From NCBI RefSeq assembly GCF_001552375.1, contig NZ_BCRB01000025.1, positions 1 to 46,084 of the forward strand: a stretch of 46,084 nucleotides of DNA. The letters run 5' to 3'. Made by a program: the position numbers and the translations under genes. The notes beneath the pieces were generated by a model. That model worked only from the letters and a program-made list of their open reading frames with translations. It was not told the origin of the DNA and made no database searches. This DNA comes from Cellulomonas iranensis NBRC 101100 = JCM 18110 (GTDB lineage Bacteria > Actinomycetota > Actinomycetes > Actinomycetales > Cellulomonadaceae). Below are positions 32,753 to 41,453 of this stretch, piece by piece (the stretch's first letter is position 1; every line of letters starts with the position of its first letter).

Positions 32753-33859
32753 TCAGAGCTCGGGCAGGGCCGCGCGCGCGTCCTGCGGCGACGCCCCCGC
32801 GGCCTCGAGCAGGTCCACGACGAGCGAGCGCAGCAGCAGCACGAGCGACTGCGCCTGCCAGTCCTCGGGCACCAGCGTGTGCGGGTCGAGCGTCGCCGCG
32901 AGGTCGAGCAGCCGCTCGCGCGCCGCCCGGGCGTCGTGCCCCGACCCGACGGCGGCCGCGAGGTCGTCGGTCGAGCGTGCCGCCGACGCGACCGCGTCCG
33001 CGAGCCCGGGCGCGACGTGCCCGTCCTCGACCGCGGCGATCGCGCGCCGCGCGAGCACGCGCGCGTTCCGCATCGCGCGGTCGAGCAGCACGGACTCGTC
33101 GACGAGCCGGTGCAGCTCGCCGCGGTGCCGACGGTGCGCGGGCGCGAGCCGCACGAGGTCGGCCGCCGAGCGCGCCGCCTCGCGCCACTCGTCGAGCGCG
33201 GGCTGCGAGGCCCGGCCCGTGAGCAGCGCCGACTCGACGTCGTCGACCGCGCGGGCCCGCAGGCCGCGCGACAGCAGGTGCAGCACGGCCGCGAGCTCCT
33301 GCACGGCGGCCTGCGCGAGCGTGCGCGGGTGCCGTCGCGGGTCGGTGGGCGTGAGCAGCGCGACCGCGAGCGCGACGCCGCCACCGATGAGCGCGTCGAC
33401 CCAGCGCCCGAACGGCGAGCCCGTGGTCTGCGGCAGCCCGACGATGACGATCGCCTGGACGCCGGCCTGCGTCGTGAGCATCAGGCCGCGGTCGAGGAAC
33501 CGGCCCAGCAGCGCCGCGACCAGCAGCACGAGCGCCATCTGCCACACGCCGGAGCCGATGACGTGCACCACGAGGTCGCCCGCGCCGACGCCGATCGCCA
33601 CCCCGACGGCCAGCTCGGCCACGCGCCGCACGTTGCGGTTGCGCGAGAACCCGAGCGCGATCCACGCGCTCACGGGCGCGAAGAACGCGGCGGGGTGCCC
33701 GGCGACGTACCGCGCGATGCCGTACGCGACACCCGCCGCGAGGGACGCCTGGAGGATCAGCGGCCACGACGCGCGCACGCGCGCCCAGCCCGCACGGACC
33801 CGGGACTCGACCTGCAGCCGCAGCGTCGCGGACGACGCGAGCGAGGACGCCGCGCTCAC
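32753..33859 (-). CDS. FUSC-family membrane protein (aromatic acid exporter-like)
   Basis: A 368-residue protein. The N-terminal half has about six membrane spans starting with LILQASLAAGVAYGIARYVAG; FFAPVSAWIALGF is the family hallmark following the first span, and GVQAIVIVGLPQTTG and DALIGGGVALAVALL follow. The C-terminal half is soluble and helical. FUSC proteins are related to aromatic acid exporters (AaeB) and fusaric acid resistance pumps. This half-size form is common in actinobacteria; the substrate is unknown. It lies 19 bp after ygfZ on the same strand. Confidence 0.85.
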   Translation of the reverse strand: MSAASSLASSATLRLQVESRVRAGWARVRASWPLILQASLAAGVAYGIARYVAGHPAAFFAPVSAWIALGFSRNRNVRRVAELAVGVAIGVGAGDLVVHVIGSGVWQMALVLLVAALLGRFLDRGLMLTTQAGVQAIVIVGLPQTTGSPFGRWVDALIGGGVALAVALLTPTDPRRHPRTLAQAAVQELAAVLHLLSRGLRARAVDDVESALLTGRASQPALDEWREAARSAADLVRLAPAHRRHRGELHRLVDESVLLDRAMRNARVLARRAIAAVEDGHVAPGLADAVASAARSTDDLAAAVGSGHDARAARERLLDLAATLDPHTLVPEDWQAQSLVLLLRSLVVDLLEAAGASPQDARAALPEL

Positions 33860-33878
33860 GACGCGCCCGCCGCGCGCG

Positions 33879-35108
33879 TCACGGGCCGAGCATCGGGTGC
33901 TGCCCGAGCCCCCGGGTCAGCGGACCGCGCGGCGCGGGCCGGTCGGCCGTGACGCCCTCGCCGCGGACGACGACCTCCTGGCCGGCGGACACGGCACCGC
34001 CGTCGCAGTCGACCAGCAGGACCGCGTCCTCGGGCACCGAGCGCTTGACGACCGCGAGCGCGACCGGACCCAGCTCGTGGTGCCGCGCGACCGTCGTGAC
34101 GCGCCCGACGGCGCGACCCGGCTCGGCGGCCTCGCCGCCCCCGGCCGTGGGCGCCGCGGCGCCCGGCAGTCGCACGGCCGCGCCGACCTCGGGCACGAGG
34201 TGCCCCGAGCCGTCGAGGTGCAGCATGACGAGCCGGCGCGGCGGGCGGCCCAGGTTGTGCACGCGCGCGACCGTCTCCTGGCCGCGGTAGCAGCCCTTGT
34301 GCAGGTGCACGGCCGTGCGCAGCCAGTCGAGCTCGTGCGGGATCGTGCGGTCGTCGACCTCGTGGGTCGCGCGCGGGCGCCACGCCTCGACCCGCAGCGC
34401 CTCGGACGCCCACGTGCCGACGAGCGGCCAGCCCGCGGCCTCGCGGGCCCGGACCTCGTCGGCGAGCCGCTCGCGCGGCACGAGCACGAGCCGCCAGGGC
34501 CGGTCCACCCCGGGGTGCGCGGCGTCCTCGGCGCCGTAGCGCGTCCCGCCCGGGGCCGTGCGGGGCCACGGGTCGCGCCACGTCACGGGCTCGCCCTCGG
34601 CGCCCTCGGCGTCGACGGGCTCGCCGATCGCCGCCCACGCGTCGGTGACGTCGGCGACCTCGACGCGCAGCATGAACCGCATGCGGTCGAGCCACGCCGC
34701 GAGCGCAGGCGCCGTCTCGGTGAGCAGCCACGTGGTCGCACCGTCGTCGACGACGCCGACGGCGTGCTCGACGTGGCCGTGCGGGTCGAGCACCAGCAGC
34801 TCGGTGGACGTGCGGGGTGCGAGCGTCGCGACGTCCTGCGACGTCAGGGAGTGCAGCCACGTGAGCCGGTCCGGCCCGGTGACGGTGACGACCCCGAGGT
34901 GCGACTGGTCGACGACCGCGCCGCCGCGCGCGAGCGCGCGCTGCTCGGCGGTCGGGTCGCCGTAGTGCCAGGCCACGCCCGCGTCGGGCCCGGCGCCGGC
35001 GACGGCGCCGCGCCGCGCGAGCAGCGGGCTGCGGTGCCGCGGCTCGACCGGTGCGACGTCCGCGTCGGTCGGCGTGGCGGCGGGCTCGGTGCCGGGCTGC
35101 GTGGTCAC
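33879..35108 (-). CDS. ygfZ: YgfZ/GcvT-like folate-dependent Fe-S cluster maintenance protein
   Basis: A 409-residue protein of the aminomethyltransferase (GcvT) fold. The diagnostic KGCYRGQE motif (from Lys271; Cys273) is intact, followed by TVARVHNLGRPPRRL. The N-terminal part has RGGAVVDQSHLGVVTVTGPDRLTWLHSLTSQD, typical of YgfZ. YgfZ uses tetrahydrofolate to help repair or assemble certain Fe-S enzymes. The GTG at 35108 begins 1 nt after the nitrobindin stop; longer upstream frames read through that gene and are not homologous. A Gly/Ala-rich insert near residue 330 is lineage-specific. Confidence 0.93.
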   Translation of the reverse strand: MTTQPGTEPAATPTDADVAPVEPRHRSPLLARRGAVAGAGPDAGVAWHYGDPTAEQRALARGGAVVDQSHLGVVTVTGPDRLTWLHSLTSQDVATLAPRTSTELLVLDPHGHVEHAVGVVDDGATTWLLTETAPALAAWLDRMRFMLRVEVADVTDAWAAIGEPVDAEGAEGEPVTWRDPWPRTAPGGTRYGAEDAAHPGVDRPWRLVLVPRERLADEVRAREAAGWPLVGTWASEALRVEAWRPRATHEVDDRTIPHELDWLRTAVHLHKGCYRGQETVARVHNLGRPPRRLVMLHLDGSGHLVPEVGAAVRLPGAAAPTAGGGEAAEPGRAVGRVTTVARHHELGPVALAVVKRSVPEDAVLLVDCDGGAVSAGQEVVVRGEGVTADRPAPRGPLTRGLGQHPMLGP

Positions 35109-35109
35109 G

Positions 35110-35721
35110 TCAGTCGTCCACCCTGCTGAGGCGTGCCGACGCGTACGACTGCAGCGGCTGCCCGAACGCGGCGAGGTCGTGCGCCCACATGAGGTCGCCC
35201 TCGACGAGCCCGTACAGACGCTTGCCCGCGTTGACGGCCGCACCCGACGCGGTGTGCGCGATCAGGTCCGACGCGAGGTCGATGCGGCCCTTGCCGACGG
35301 CCCCGACGTAGACCGACACGTTCCCGGAGGGGTCGGCGAGCAGCAGCTCGACGGGGTGCTGGTCCTCGGGCAGGTCGGACGGGCGCTCGGGCGGCACGCG
35401 CCAGTACCCGGACTCCGTGGACCACACGGGGCCGTCGTGCGCGTCGGCGGTCGCGCCGCCGCGGGCGGCGTCCGGGTCGCCGTCGGGCGCGGGGGCGTCG
35501 TCGCCCGTCAGCGCGGCCGCGTCGTCGGGTGCGACCACCAGGCGGATCGTCGTGCGGTACGCGAGGTACGGCCCGCCGTCGTGCGTGACCTCGAGCTCCT
35601 GCGTGAAGGCGCTCTCCTCGATGCCGGGGTACCCGACGACGCCCTCGCCGCGCCAGCGGCCGACCAGCCAGGCGAGCGGGTAGACCTCGGGCGCGAGGCC
35701 CTCGGGCAGCACGAACGGCAC
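35110..35721 (-). CDS. Nitrobindin-like (FABP-family) heme-binding protein
   Basis: A 203-residue lipocalin/FABP-like protein. LAWLVGRWRGEGVVGYPGI contains the G-x-W-x-G-x-G nitrobindin motif. Beta-strands (SAFTQELEVTH, PYLAYRTTIRLV, STESGYWRVPP, VELLLADPSGNVSVYVG) follow in order. An Ala/Asp-rich insert of about 35 residues interrupts the barrel. Nitrobindins bind ferric heme and react with NO or peroxynitrite. The GTG at 35721 has GAGGAGG directly upstream, so it is preferred to the longer frame. The gene precedes ygfZ by 1 nt, a common actinobacterial pair. Confidence 0.9.
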   Translation of the reverse strand: MPFVLPEGLAPEVYPLAWLVGRWRGEGVVGYPGIEESAFTQELEVTHDGGPYLAYRTTIRLVVAPDDAAALTGDDAPAPDGDPDAARGGATADAHDGPVWSTESGYWRVPPERPSDLPEDQHPVELLLADPSGNVSVYVGAVGKGRIDLASDLIAHTASGAAVNAGKRLYGLVEGDLMWAHDLAAFGQPLQSYASARLSRVDD

Positions 35722-35822
35722 AGTGCCTCCTCGGCTCGGGCGCGCACCGGCGGTGGCCGGCGACGTGCACGGGACGCGCACCGCCGGGTCGGCGGCACGC
35801 GGGCGCGGTCAGCGCCGAGGGC

Positions 35823-35930
35823 TCAGCGCTGGCCCTTGTAGAGGCGGTACACGACGAAGGTCGCGAACCACCCGATCGTCAGCGTGGCGGCCACGAGCAG
35901 GCCGATGAAGAAGCCCTCGAGCGCAGTCAT
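35823..35930 (-). CDS. 35-residue single-pass membrane protein
   Basis: A short open frame that reads as a coherent small membrane protein: MTALEG, one hydrophobic span FFIGLLVAATLTIGWFATFV, then a basic end VYRLYKGQR. TAGGAT-N6-ATG stands directly upstream, the leaderless arrangement seen at other genes here, which supports that it is expressed. There are no enzyme motifs and I cannot assign a function. It lies between the nitrobindin gene and a polytopic membrane protein gene, all on the minus strand. Confidence 0.7.
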   Translation of the reverse strand: MTALEGFFIGLLVAATLTIGWFATFVVYRLYKGQR

Positions 35931-35936
35931 GCACCG

Positions 35937-35942
35937 ATCCTA
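35937..35942 (-). promoter_or_regulatory. -10 hexamer TAGGAT for the 35-residue gene
   Basis: On the minus strand TAGGAT-N6-ATG gives a leaderless start at 35930. Confidence 0.5.
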
Positions 35943-36001
35943 ACGACGCACGGCGCTCGGATCGTCCCGAGCGGCCGGCACCCCGTGGTCCCGGGCCCCG
36001 C

Positions 36002-36736
36002 TCAGCCGGCGAGCACGCGCCCCGCGACGTACACGAGCACGCCCGTCACGGTCACCGGCAGCACGACCACCGCGAGCGCGGGCACGCGCCGCACGAGCGC
36101 CGGCAGCCGGTCGAACAGCGCGTGCATCGCCGCGACCAGCACGCCCACGCCCACGCCGAGCGCGACGCCCGCCGTCAGGTGCACGGTCGGCAGCAGCCAC
36201 CCCACGAGCGTGCCGCCGGCCGTCGCCGCGGCCACGGTCACGAGGTACACGACCCACGGGCGGCCGCGCAGCGCGACCGCGGCCGAGCCCAGCGCGAGCG
36301 CGATCGCACCCGCGACGACCAGCTCGTCGCCGCCCGTCAGGCGGGCCGTCGCGACCCAGCCCGTGACGCACACCGCGAGCACCGTGCCGGTGACGGTGCC
36401 CGAGACCGACTCGACCATGCGCACGCGCCCGTCGCGGCGCAGCAGCTCGTTGACGAACGCCAGGACGACGGCGCCCGCGAGCACGAGCGCCATGTGCTGC
36501 AGGAACGGGTCCTCGGGCGTGATCGTCACGGCCGCGACGGCGCCCAGGCCGCCGAGCCCGACGACGGCACCCGCCCCGGGCGTGAACGGCAGCCCCGCGA
36601 GCGCGGGCCAGCCGACCGCGAGCGCGACCACCAGCACGGCGCTGACCACCGCGAGCGGCAGCATGCCGAAGTAGCCCGCGACCGCGACGACCGCGGCCAG
36701 CACCGCCGTGACGACCGACCGGGTCTCGACGCTCAT
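36002..36736 (-). CDS. Polytopic membrane protein, unknown function
   Basis: A 244-residue, almost entirely hydrophobic protein with about seven spans (for example VVTAVLAAVVAVAGYFGML, LAVVSAVLVVALAVGWPAL, ALVLAGAVVLAFVNELL, VVYLVTVAAATAGGTLVGWLL cut between helices, ALAVVVLPVTVTGVLVYVAG). A short polar loop, LLRRDGRVRMVES, lies between spans. There is no transporter signature I recognise. The ATG at 36736 follows GAGGTGGGCG. It diverges from glnR over 225 bp. Confidence 0.78.
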   Translation of the reverse strand: MSVETRSVVTAVLAAVVAVAGYFGMLPLAVVSAVLVVALAVGWPALAGLPFTPGAGAVVGLGGLGAVAAVTITPEDPFLQHMALVLAGAVVLAFVNELLRRDGRVRMVESVSGTVTGTVLAVCVTGWVATARLTGGDELVVAGAIALALGSAAVALRGRPWVVYLVTVAAATAGGTLVGWLLPTVHLTAGVALGVGVGVLVAAMHALFDRLPALVRRVPALAVVVLPVTVTGVLVYVAGRVLAG

Positions 36737-36927
36737 CGCCCACCTCGCGGGCCGCCGTGCGGCGTCGTCACGGGTCGCTCCGGGGCGCGTCGGGTCCAGC
36801 GGGGGTCGGCAGGCACGCGGGCGATTCTCGCAGACCGCGCGTCCCGCCCGGGCGGGACGCGGGGCGCGGACGGGTGGTGTGGAGGGTCGTACCGCGAGAC
36901 CGTGCCCGTGCGCGGGGCGGCACGTTG

Positions 36928-36933
36928 TAGCGT
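36928..36933 (+). promoter_or_regulatory. Candidate -10 element TAGCGT for glnR
   Basis: TAGCGT lies 28 nt before the GTG at 36962. A near-perfect GGAGGTGA ribosome site (36951-36958) lies between them. Confidence 0.45.
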
Positions 36934-36961
36934 GTCCCCACTCGCAGCCAGGAGGTGACCG

Positions 36962-37687
36962 GTGGCGGATCTGCTGCTCCTCACGCCTGCGTCCGGGGGT
37001 TCGGCACAGGTGCTGCCCGCGCTGGGGCTCCTGTCCCACCGGGTCCGTGTGCTTCCCGTCGAGCCGTCCGCCCTGGTGGACGCACCGGACGCGGACATCG
37101 TCGTGCTCGACGCGCGGCGCGACCTGGTCACCGCGCGCACCACGTGCCGCCTGCTGCGCGCCACCGGTCTGACCGTGCCGCTCGTGCTGGTCCTCACCGA
37201 GGGCGGCCTGACGGTCGTCACCGCCGAGTGGGGCGCCGACGACCTCGTGCTCGAGCACGCGACCCCCGCCGAGGTCGAGACGCGGTTCCGCCTCGTCATG
37301 GAGCGCGCGGCGACCGCCGCCTACGACGACGCGCCGCAGGAGATCTCGTCGGGCGAGCTGACGATCGACGCGGGCGGCTACACCGCCCGCCTGCGCGGCC
37401 GGCCCCTCGACCTCACGTACAAGGAGTTCGAGCTCCTCAAGTACCTCGTGCAGCACCCGGGCCGCGTGTTCACGCGCGCACAGCTGCTGCAGGAGGTCTG
37501 GGGCTACGACTACTACGGGGGCACGCGCACGGTCGACGTCCACGTGCGGCGCCTGCGCGCCAAGCTGGGGCCCGAGCACGAGCAGCTCATCGGCACGGTC
37601 CGCAACGTCGGCTACCGGTTCGACCCGCCGAAGGACCGCCGCCCGGTCGACGACCGCGCCGACGTGCCGGAGCCCGCGGACGCCTGA
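36962..37687 (+). CDS. glnR: GlnR, OmpR-family global nitrogen regulator
   Basis: A 241-residue orphan response-regulator-like protein. The N-terminus [21 protein letters not shown] and [23 protein letters not shown] match the atypical receiver domain of actinobacterial GlnR. The C-terminal winged helix is nearly canonical: [40 protein letters not shown] and [10 protein letters not shown]. GlnR controls glutamine synthetase, ammonium transport and amino-acid use in actinobacteria and normally works without a partner histidine kinase; none is adjacent here. The GTG start has a strong GGAGGTGA site. The tail (about 15 acidic/Pro residues) is lineage-specific. Confidence 0.94.
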   Translation: MADLLLLTPASGGSAQVLPALGLLSHRVRVLPVEPSALVDAPDADIVVLDARRDLVTARTTCRLLRATGLTVPLVLVLTEGGLTVVTAEWGADDLVLEHATPAEVETRFRLVMERAATAAYDDAPQEISSGELTIDAGGYTARLRGRPLDLTYKEFELLKYLVQHPGRVFTRAQLLQEVWGYDYYGGTRTVDVHVRRLRAKLGPEHEQLIGTVRNVGYRFDPPKDRRPVDDRADVPEPADA

Positions 37688-37738
37688 CGCCCCCGCCGGG
37701 GCGGGTGGACGCGGTGCGCACGCGCGCCGACCGGGCCG

Positions 37739-37744
37739 TACGCT
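37739..37744 (+). promoter_or_regulatory. Candidate -10 element TACGCT for nhaA
   Basis: TACGCT lies 61 nt before the nhaA start. No clear -35 is visible. Confidence 0.3.
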
Positions 37745-37805
37745 GGGGGCAGGGAGCGCCGGGAAGCCTGGTCGGCAGCCGCTGCGTCGACCCCTCGGAG
37801 GCCCC

Positions 37806-39134
37806 GTGCCGATCTCACCCCGCCCTCGCCCGCGCCTGCTCACGCGCCCGTCCGTCGGTGCCGAGCGCAACCTGCGCGACACGCTGCGCGACGAGCGCAC
37901 CGGGGGTGTCCTGCTGCTCGTCGGTGCGCTCGCCGCGCTCGTGTGGGCCAACGCGTCGCCCGGCACGTACCGCGCGGTCTCCGACACCGTGGTCGGGCCG
38001 GCTGCGCTGCACCTCGACCTGAGCCTGGCGCACTGGGCGTCCGACGGCCTGCTCGCGATCTTCTTCTTCGTCGTCGGGCTCGAGCTCAAGCGCGAGATGG
38101 TCGTGGGCGAGCTGCGCCACGTGCGCACGGCCGTGCTGCCGGCCGTCGCGGCGGTCGGGGGCATGCTCGTGCCCGCCGGGATCTACCTCGCGGTCAACCT
38201 CGCGCGCCCCGACGGCGCACCGGTCGGGTGGGCGGTGCCGACGGCCACCGACATCGCGTTCGCGGTCGGCGTGCTGGCGCTCGTCGGTCGCGGGCTGCCG
38301 GTCGCGCTGCGCGCGTTCCTCCTCACGCTCGCGGTCGTGGACGACCTGCTCGCGATCGTCGTCATCGCCGTCGCGTACACGGACCACGTCGCTGTCGGCC
38401 TGCTCGCCGGGGCGCTGGTCGCGGTGGCGGCGTTCGGGGTCGCGCTCGCGCGCGGCCTGCGCAGCCCGTGGCTCCTGGTGCCGCTCGCGCTCGCGGCGTG
38501 GGGCCTGCTCCACGCGTCGGGCGTGCACGCGACGATCGCGGGGGTGCTGCTCGGGTTCACCGTGCCCGCGTCCCCCGGCTCCGCGCGCCGCCCCCGCGCG
38601 ACCCCCGGCGACGCGGCCGAGGACGACGACCCCGACCTGCCGGACGGGTCGCTGGCGGAACGGTACGAGCACGTGTGGCGGCCGTTGTCGGCCGGCGTCG
38701 CGGTGCCGGTCTTCGCGCTGTTCGCCGCCGGCGTGACGATCGCCCCCGAGACCCTCGGGGCGGCCCTGGGCGACCCCGTCGCGCAGGGCGTCGCGCTGGG
38801 CCTCGTGCTCGGCAAGCCCCTCGGGATCCTCGGCGCCACGTGGCTGCTGGCGCGCTTCACCCGCGCCCGGCTGGCGCCCGGGCTCTCGTGGGCGGACGTG
38901 CTCGCGGTCGGCGCGCTCGCCGGCATCGGGTTCACGGTGTCGCTGCTGGTCGGCGTGCTCGCGTTCGGCGAGGGCTCCGCGCACGACGAGCACGTCGTGG
39001 TGGCCGTGCTCGCGGCGTCGGTGGTCGCGGCGGCGATCGGGTCCGTGCTGCTGGCCTGGAGGTCCCGCGTCCACACCGCCCGCGCCGCGGACGTCACGGC
39101 CGACGACCGCCCCGACGGCGCGGCGAACCGGTAG
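37806..39134 (+). CDS. nhaA: Na+/H+ antiporter NhaA
   Basis: A 442-residue antiporter that exports Na+ or Li+ in exchange for protons. Signature segments are [36 protein letters not shown] and the paired acidic residues of [15 protein letters not shown] that bind the ion. [15 protein letters not shown] lies near the C-terminus. It is longer than E. coli NhaA because of a cytosolic loop rich in Arg, Pro and Asp (about residues 257-285) and a polar C-terminal tail. GGAGG precedes the GTG start. Confidence 0.95.
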   Translation: MPISPRPRPRLLTRPSVGAERNLRDTLRDERTGGVLLLVGALAALVWANASPGTYRAVSDTVVGPAALHLDLSLAHWASDGLLAIFFFVVGLELKREMVVGELRHVRTAVLPAVAAVGGMLVPAGIYLAVNLARPDGAPVGWAVPTATDIAFAVGVLALVGRGLPVALRAFLLTLAVVDDLLAIVVIAVAYTDHVAVGLLAGALVAVAAFGVALARGLRSPWLLVPLALAAWGLLHASGVHATIAGVLLGFTVPASPGSARRPRATPGDAAEDDDPDLPDGSLAERYEHVWRPLSAGVAVPVFALFAAGVTIAPETLGAALGDPVAQGVALGLVLGKPLGILGATWLLARFTRARLAPGLSWADVLAVGALAGIGFTVSLLVGVLAFGEGSAHDEHVVVAVLAASVVAAAIGSVLLAWRSRVHTARAADVTADDRPDGAANR

Positions 39135-39137
39135 GTT
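39132..39137 (+). promoter_or_regulatory. Candidate -10 element TAGGTT for the alpha/beta hydrolase gene
   Basis: TAGGTT-N8-ATG; the hexamer overlaps the end of nhaA, so the hydrolase may have its own near-leaderless transcript. Confidence 0.4.
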
Positions 39138-39145
39138 CGCACCCG

Positions 39146-40072
39146 ATGACCACCGTCGACTCCGCGTCGCTCCTCCTCGACGGCCCGTGGGAGCACCGCT
39201 TCGTCACCGCGAACGGTGCGCGGTTCCACGTGGCCCTGTCCGGGCCGCAGGACGCGCCGCTCGTGCTGCTGCTGCACGGCGTCCCCCAGCTGTGGTGGGC
39301 GTGGCGGCACCAGCTGCCCGTGCTCGCCGCCGCCGGCTACCGCGTCGCGGCCATGGACCTGCGCGGCACGGGCTGCTCCGACAAGCCGCCGCAGGGCTAC
39401 GACGTCCCGACGCTCGCCGCCGACGCGGCCGGCGTCGTGCGGTCGCTCGGCGCCGACGACGCGGTCGTGGTCGGCGCCGGCACGGGCGGCGACGTCGCGT
39501 GGGCGACCGCCGCCTACCACCCCGACGTGGTCCGCGCGGTCGCGGTGCTGGGCGCGCCGCACCCGCTCGACGCGCTCGCGCTGCCCCGCACGCCCCCGAG
39601 GCCCGCGGCGACCTCGCTGCTCGCGTTCGCGCAGCTCCCGTCGTTCCCCGAGCGGGCCATGACCCGCGGCGACCTGGTGGACCGCATGCTCGCGCACTGG
39701 GGCGGGGTCGCGGGCCGGCCGGACGCCGAGGCCGTCGAGACGTACCGGCGCGCGGCGCGGGTCCCGTTCGCCGCGCACAGCCAGCTCGAGCAGGTGCGCT
39801 GGCTCGTGCGGTCGACGCCGCGCCCGGACGGCGGGCGGTACCGGGCGGTGCTGCGCGACGCGCGCCCCGTGCCCGTGCTGCAGGTGCACGGGCGGCGCGA
39901 CGGCCTGCGGCCCGCCACGTCCGCGGCGCTGCGCCCCGGGACCGCGCACGTCGCGACCACGTACCGGTTCGAGCTGCTGCGCGACGCCGGCCACTACCTC
40001 ACCGACCAGGCGCCCGAGCTCGTGGGCGAGCTGCTGGTCGACTGGCTCGCGGAGGTCGACCCGCCGCGCTGA
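39146..40072 (+). CDS. Alpha/beta hydrolase fold protein lacking the usual nucleophile
   Basis: A 308-residue protein resembling epoxide hydrolase/haloalkane dehalogenase relatives: LLLHGVPQLWWAWRHQLP (oxyanion region), MDLRGTGCSDKPPQGYD, a cap domain and LRDAGHYLTDQAPE with the catalytic His. The expected elbow VGHDWGG reads VGAGTGG, with Gly112 where the nucleophile Asp or Ser should be. HGRRDGLRP may supply the acid. The protein may therefore be a pseudo-enzyme or use different chemistry. It starts 11 bp after nhaA and has a TAGGTT hexamer 8 nt upstream. Confidence 0.85.
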   Translation: MTTVDSASLLLDGPWEHRFVTANGARFHVALSGPQDAPLVLLLHGVPQLWWAWRHQLPVLAAAGYRVAAMDLRGTGCSDKPPQGYDVPTLAADAAGVVRSLGADDAVVVGAGTGGDVAWATAAYHPDVVRAVAVLGAPHPLDALALPRTPPRPAATSLLAFAQLPSFPERAMTRGDLVDRMLAHWGGVAGRPDAEAVETYRRAARVPFAAHSQLEQVRWLVRSTPRPDGGRYRAVLRDARPVPVLQVHGRRDGLRPATSAALRPGTAHVATTYRFELLRDAGHYLTDQAPELVGELLVDWLAEVDPPR

Positions 40073-40090
40073 GCGACGTGCGGGCTCCGG

Positions 40091-40789
40091 TCAGCCCTTG
40101 AGCATCGTCTCGGCCCGCACGGGGTCGGTCTCGCCGATGCCTGCCGACGGGCACAGCGACGCGACCGGGCACGCACCGCACGCGGGTCGCCGCGCGAAGC
40201 ACGTGCGCCGACCGTGGAAGATCAGCCGGTGCGACGCCATGGTCCAGTCGCGACGCTCCAGCAGCGCCCCCAGCTCGGCCTCGATCACCACCGGGTCGTC
40301 GCTCGTCGTGTACCCCAGACGGTGCGAGAGCCGCTGCACGTGCGTGTCGACCGTGATGCCCGGCACGCCGAACGCGTTGCCCAGCACGACGTTCGCGGTC
40401 TTGCGGCCCACGCCGGGCAGCGTCACGAGGTCCTCGAGGCGCGCGGGCACCTCGCCGCCGAACCGCTCGACGAGCGCGCGCCCGATGCCGGTGAGCGAGC
40501 GGGCCTTGGCGCGGAAGAACCCGGTGGGGCGCAGGACCTCCTCGAGCTCGCTCGGGTCGGCGCCGGCCATCGCCTCCGCGTCGGGCCACCGCGCGAACAG
40601 CTCGGGGGTCGTGAGGTTGACCCGCACGTCGGTGGTCTGGGCGGACAGCACGGTCGCGACGAGCAGCTCGAAGGGGCTCCGGAAGTCGAGCTCGCAGCGT
40701 GCGTCGGGGTAGCGCTCGGCCAGCATCCGGTCGATCCGTCGCGCGCGGCGCGTGCGCGCGAGCGCGGTCTCTGCACGGGTGGGCGCCAT
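40091..40789 (-). CDS. nth: Endonuclease III (DNA glycosylase/AP lyase)
   Basis: A 232-residue base-excision repair enzyme. The helix-hairpin-helix [18 protein letters not shown] contains the Schiff-base Lys130; [15 protein letters not shown] contains Asp148. The 4Fe-4S cluster motif C-x6-C-x2-C-x5-C is intact near the C-terminus ([17 protein letters not shown]). It removes oxidised pyrimidines and cuts at the abasic site. The ATG is supported by TACTCT 6 nt upstream; a much longer open frame continues upstream but is not homologous. It faces the alpha/beta hydrolase gene convergently. Confidence 0.96.
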   Translation of the reverse strand: MAPTRAETALARTRRARRIDRMLAERYPDARCELDFRSPFELLVATVLSAQTTDVRVNLTTPELFARWPDAEAMAGADPSELEEVLRPTGFFRAKARSLTGIGRALVERFGGEVPARLEDLVTLPGVGRKTANVVLGNAFGVPGITVDTHVQRLSHRLGYTTSDDPVVIEAELGALLERRDWTMASHRLIFHGRRTCFARRPACGACPVASLCPSAGIGETDPVRAETMLKG

Positions 40790-40795
40790 GCCTCG

Positions 40796-40801
40796 AGAGT
40801 A
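40796..40801 (-). promoter_or_regulatory. -10 hexamer TACTCT for nth
   Basis: On the minus strand TACTCT-N6-ATG sets a leaderless start at 40789. Confidence 0.5.
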
Positions 40802-40906
40802 AAGCCGGTCACAGGCAAGCGTTCCCGTTGCTCCCAGCGGGTGAAGAGATCGGGTGATCCGTCGCGGAACGGTCAAGGCGGGGCCGTCGCCCGCCGAACC
40901 AGGGTC

Positions 40907-41323
40907 ATGCCGTCCCGCGTCGAGCGACCGCTCCACGACCTGCGCCTGGAGCGTCGGGCGCTGCGCGCCGAGCGCGACCTCGTGGCCTGGTGGCGGCGCC
41001 TGGTGCGTGCCCGGATCGACCTCGCGGTCGCGGGGGCGGCGACGCCCGGGCCGCTCGGCGAGCACGTCGCGTTCGCGCTGCCGCTCGAGGTCGCGCTCGA
41101 GGTGCCGCGGCCCGACGAGCTGCGCGCGACGCTCGGCGAGGGGACGACGGGGCACGACGTGGGAGCGCTTCCGCAGCTGCGGTCGCTCGACGCGCAGCTC
41201 GCGCGCTACGAGGCGGGCGTGCTGGAGGCGCTCGCCCGCACGACCTCGCGCCTGGTGGCGCACGTGGCCGCCGACCCCACCGCCGCGGCGCGGCGGCGCA
41301 CACGCTCCGTCGAGGGCCGCTGA
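40907..41323 (+). CDS. Small helical protein, faintly RsiG-like
   Basis: A 138-residue, mainly helical cytosolic protein with a long amphipathic helix ([20 protein letters not shown]) followed by IDLAVAG and a second helix ([19 protein letters not shown]). The first helix resembles the repeat unit of RsiG, the c-di-GMP-dependent anti-sigma factor of Streptomyces, in the spacing R-x3-R-x3-D. The Ser and Gln of the reported E-x3-S-x2-R-x3-Q-x3-D motif are missing. I treat it as a hypothetical protein. It is divergent from nth and upstream of crp. Confidence 0.7.
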   Translation: MPSRVERPLHDLRLERRALRAERDLVAWWRRLVRARIDLAVAGAATPGPLGEHVAFALPLEVALEVPRPDELRATLGEGTTGHDVGALPQLRSLDAQLARYEAGVLEALARTTSRLVAHVAADPTAAARRRTRSVEGR

Positions 41324-41453
41324 CCGACGCCCGGTGCGCCCGCGGGCGCGCGGCGGGCCCCGGATGGGGCACACTGGCGGACGGGGCGTCCGGCCGTGAG
41401 CGTCGGACGCGATGCACGCCCGCGGTTCCGCGGGAAGAGGGGAAGGGACCGCC

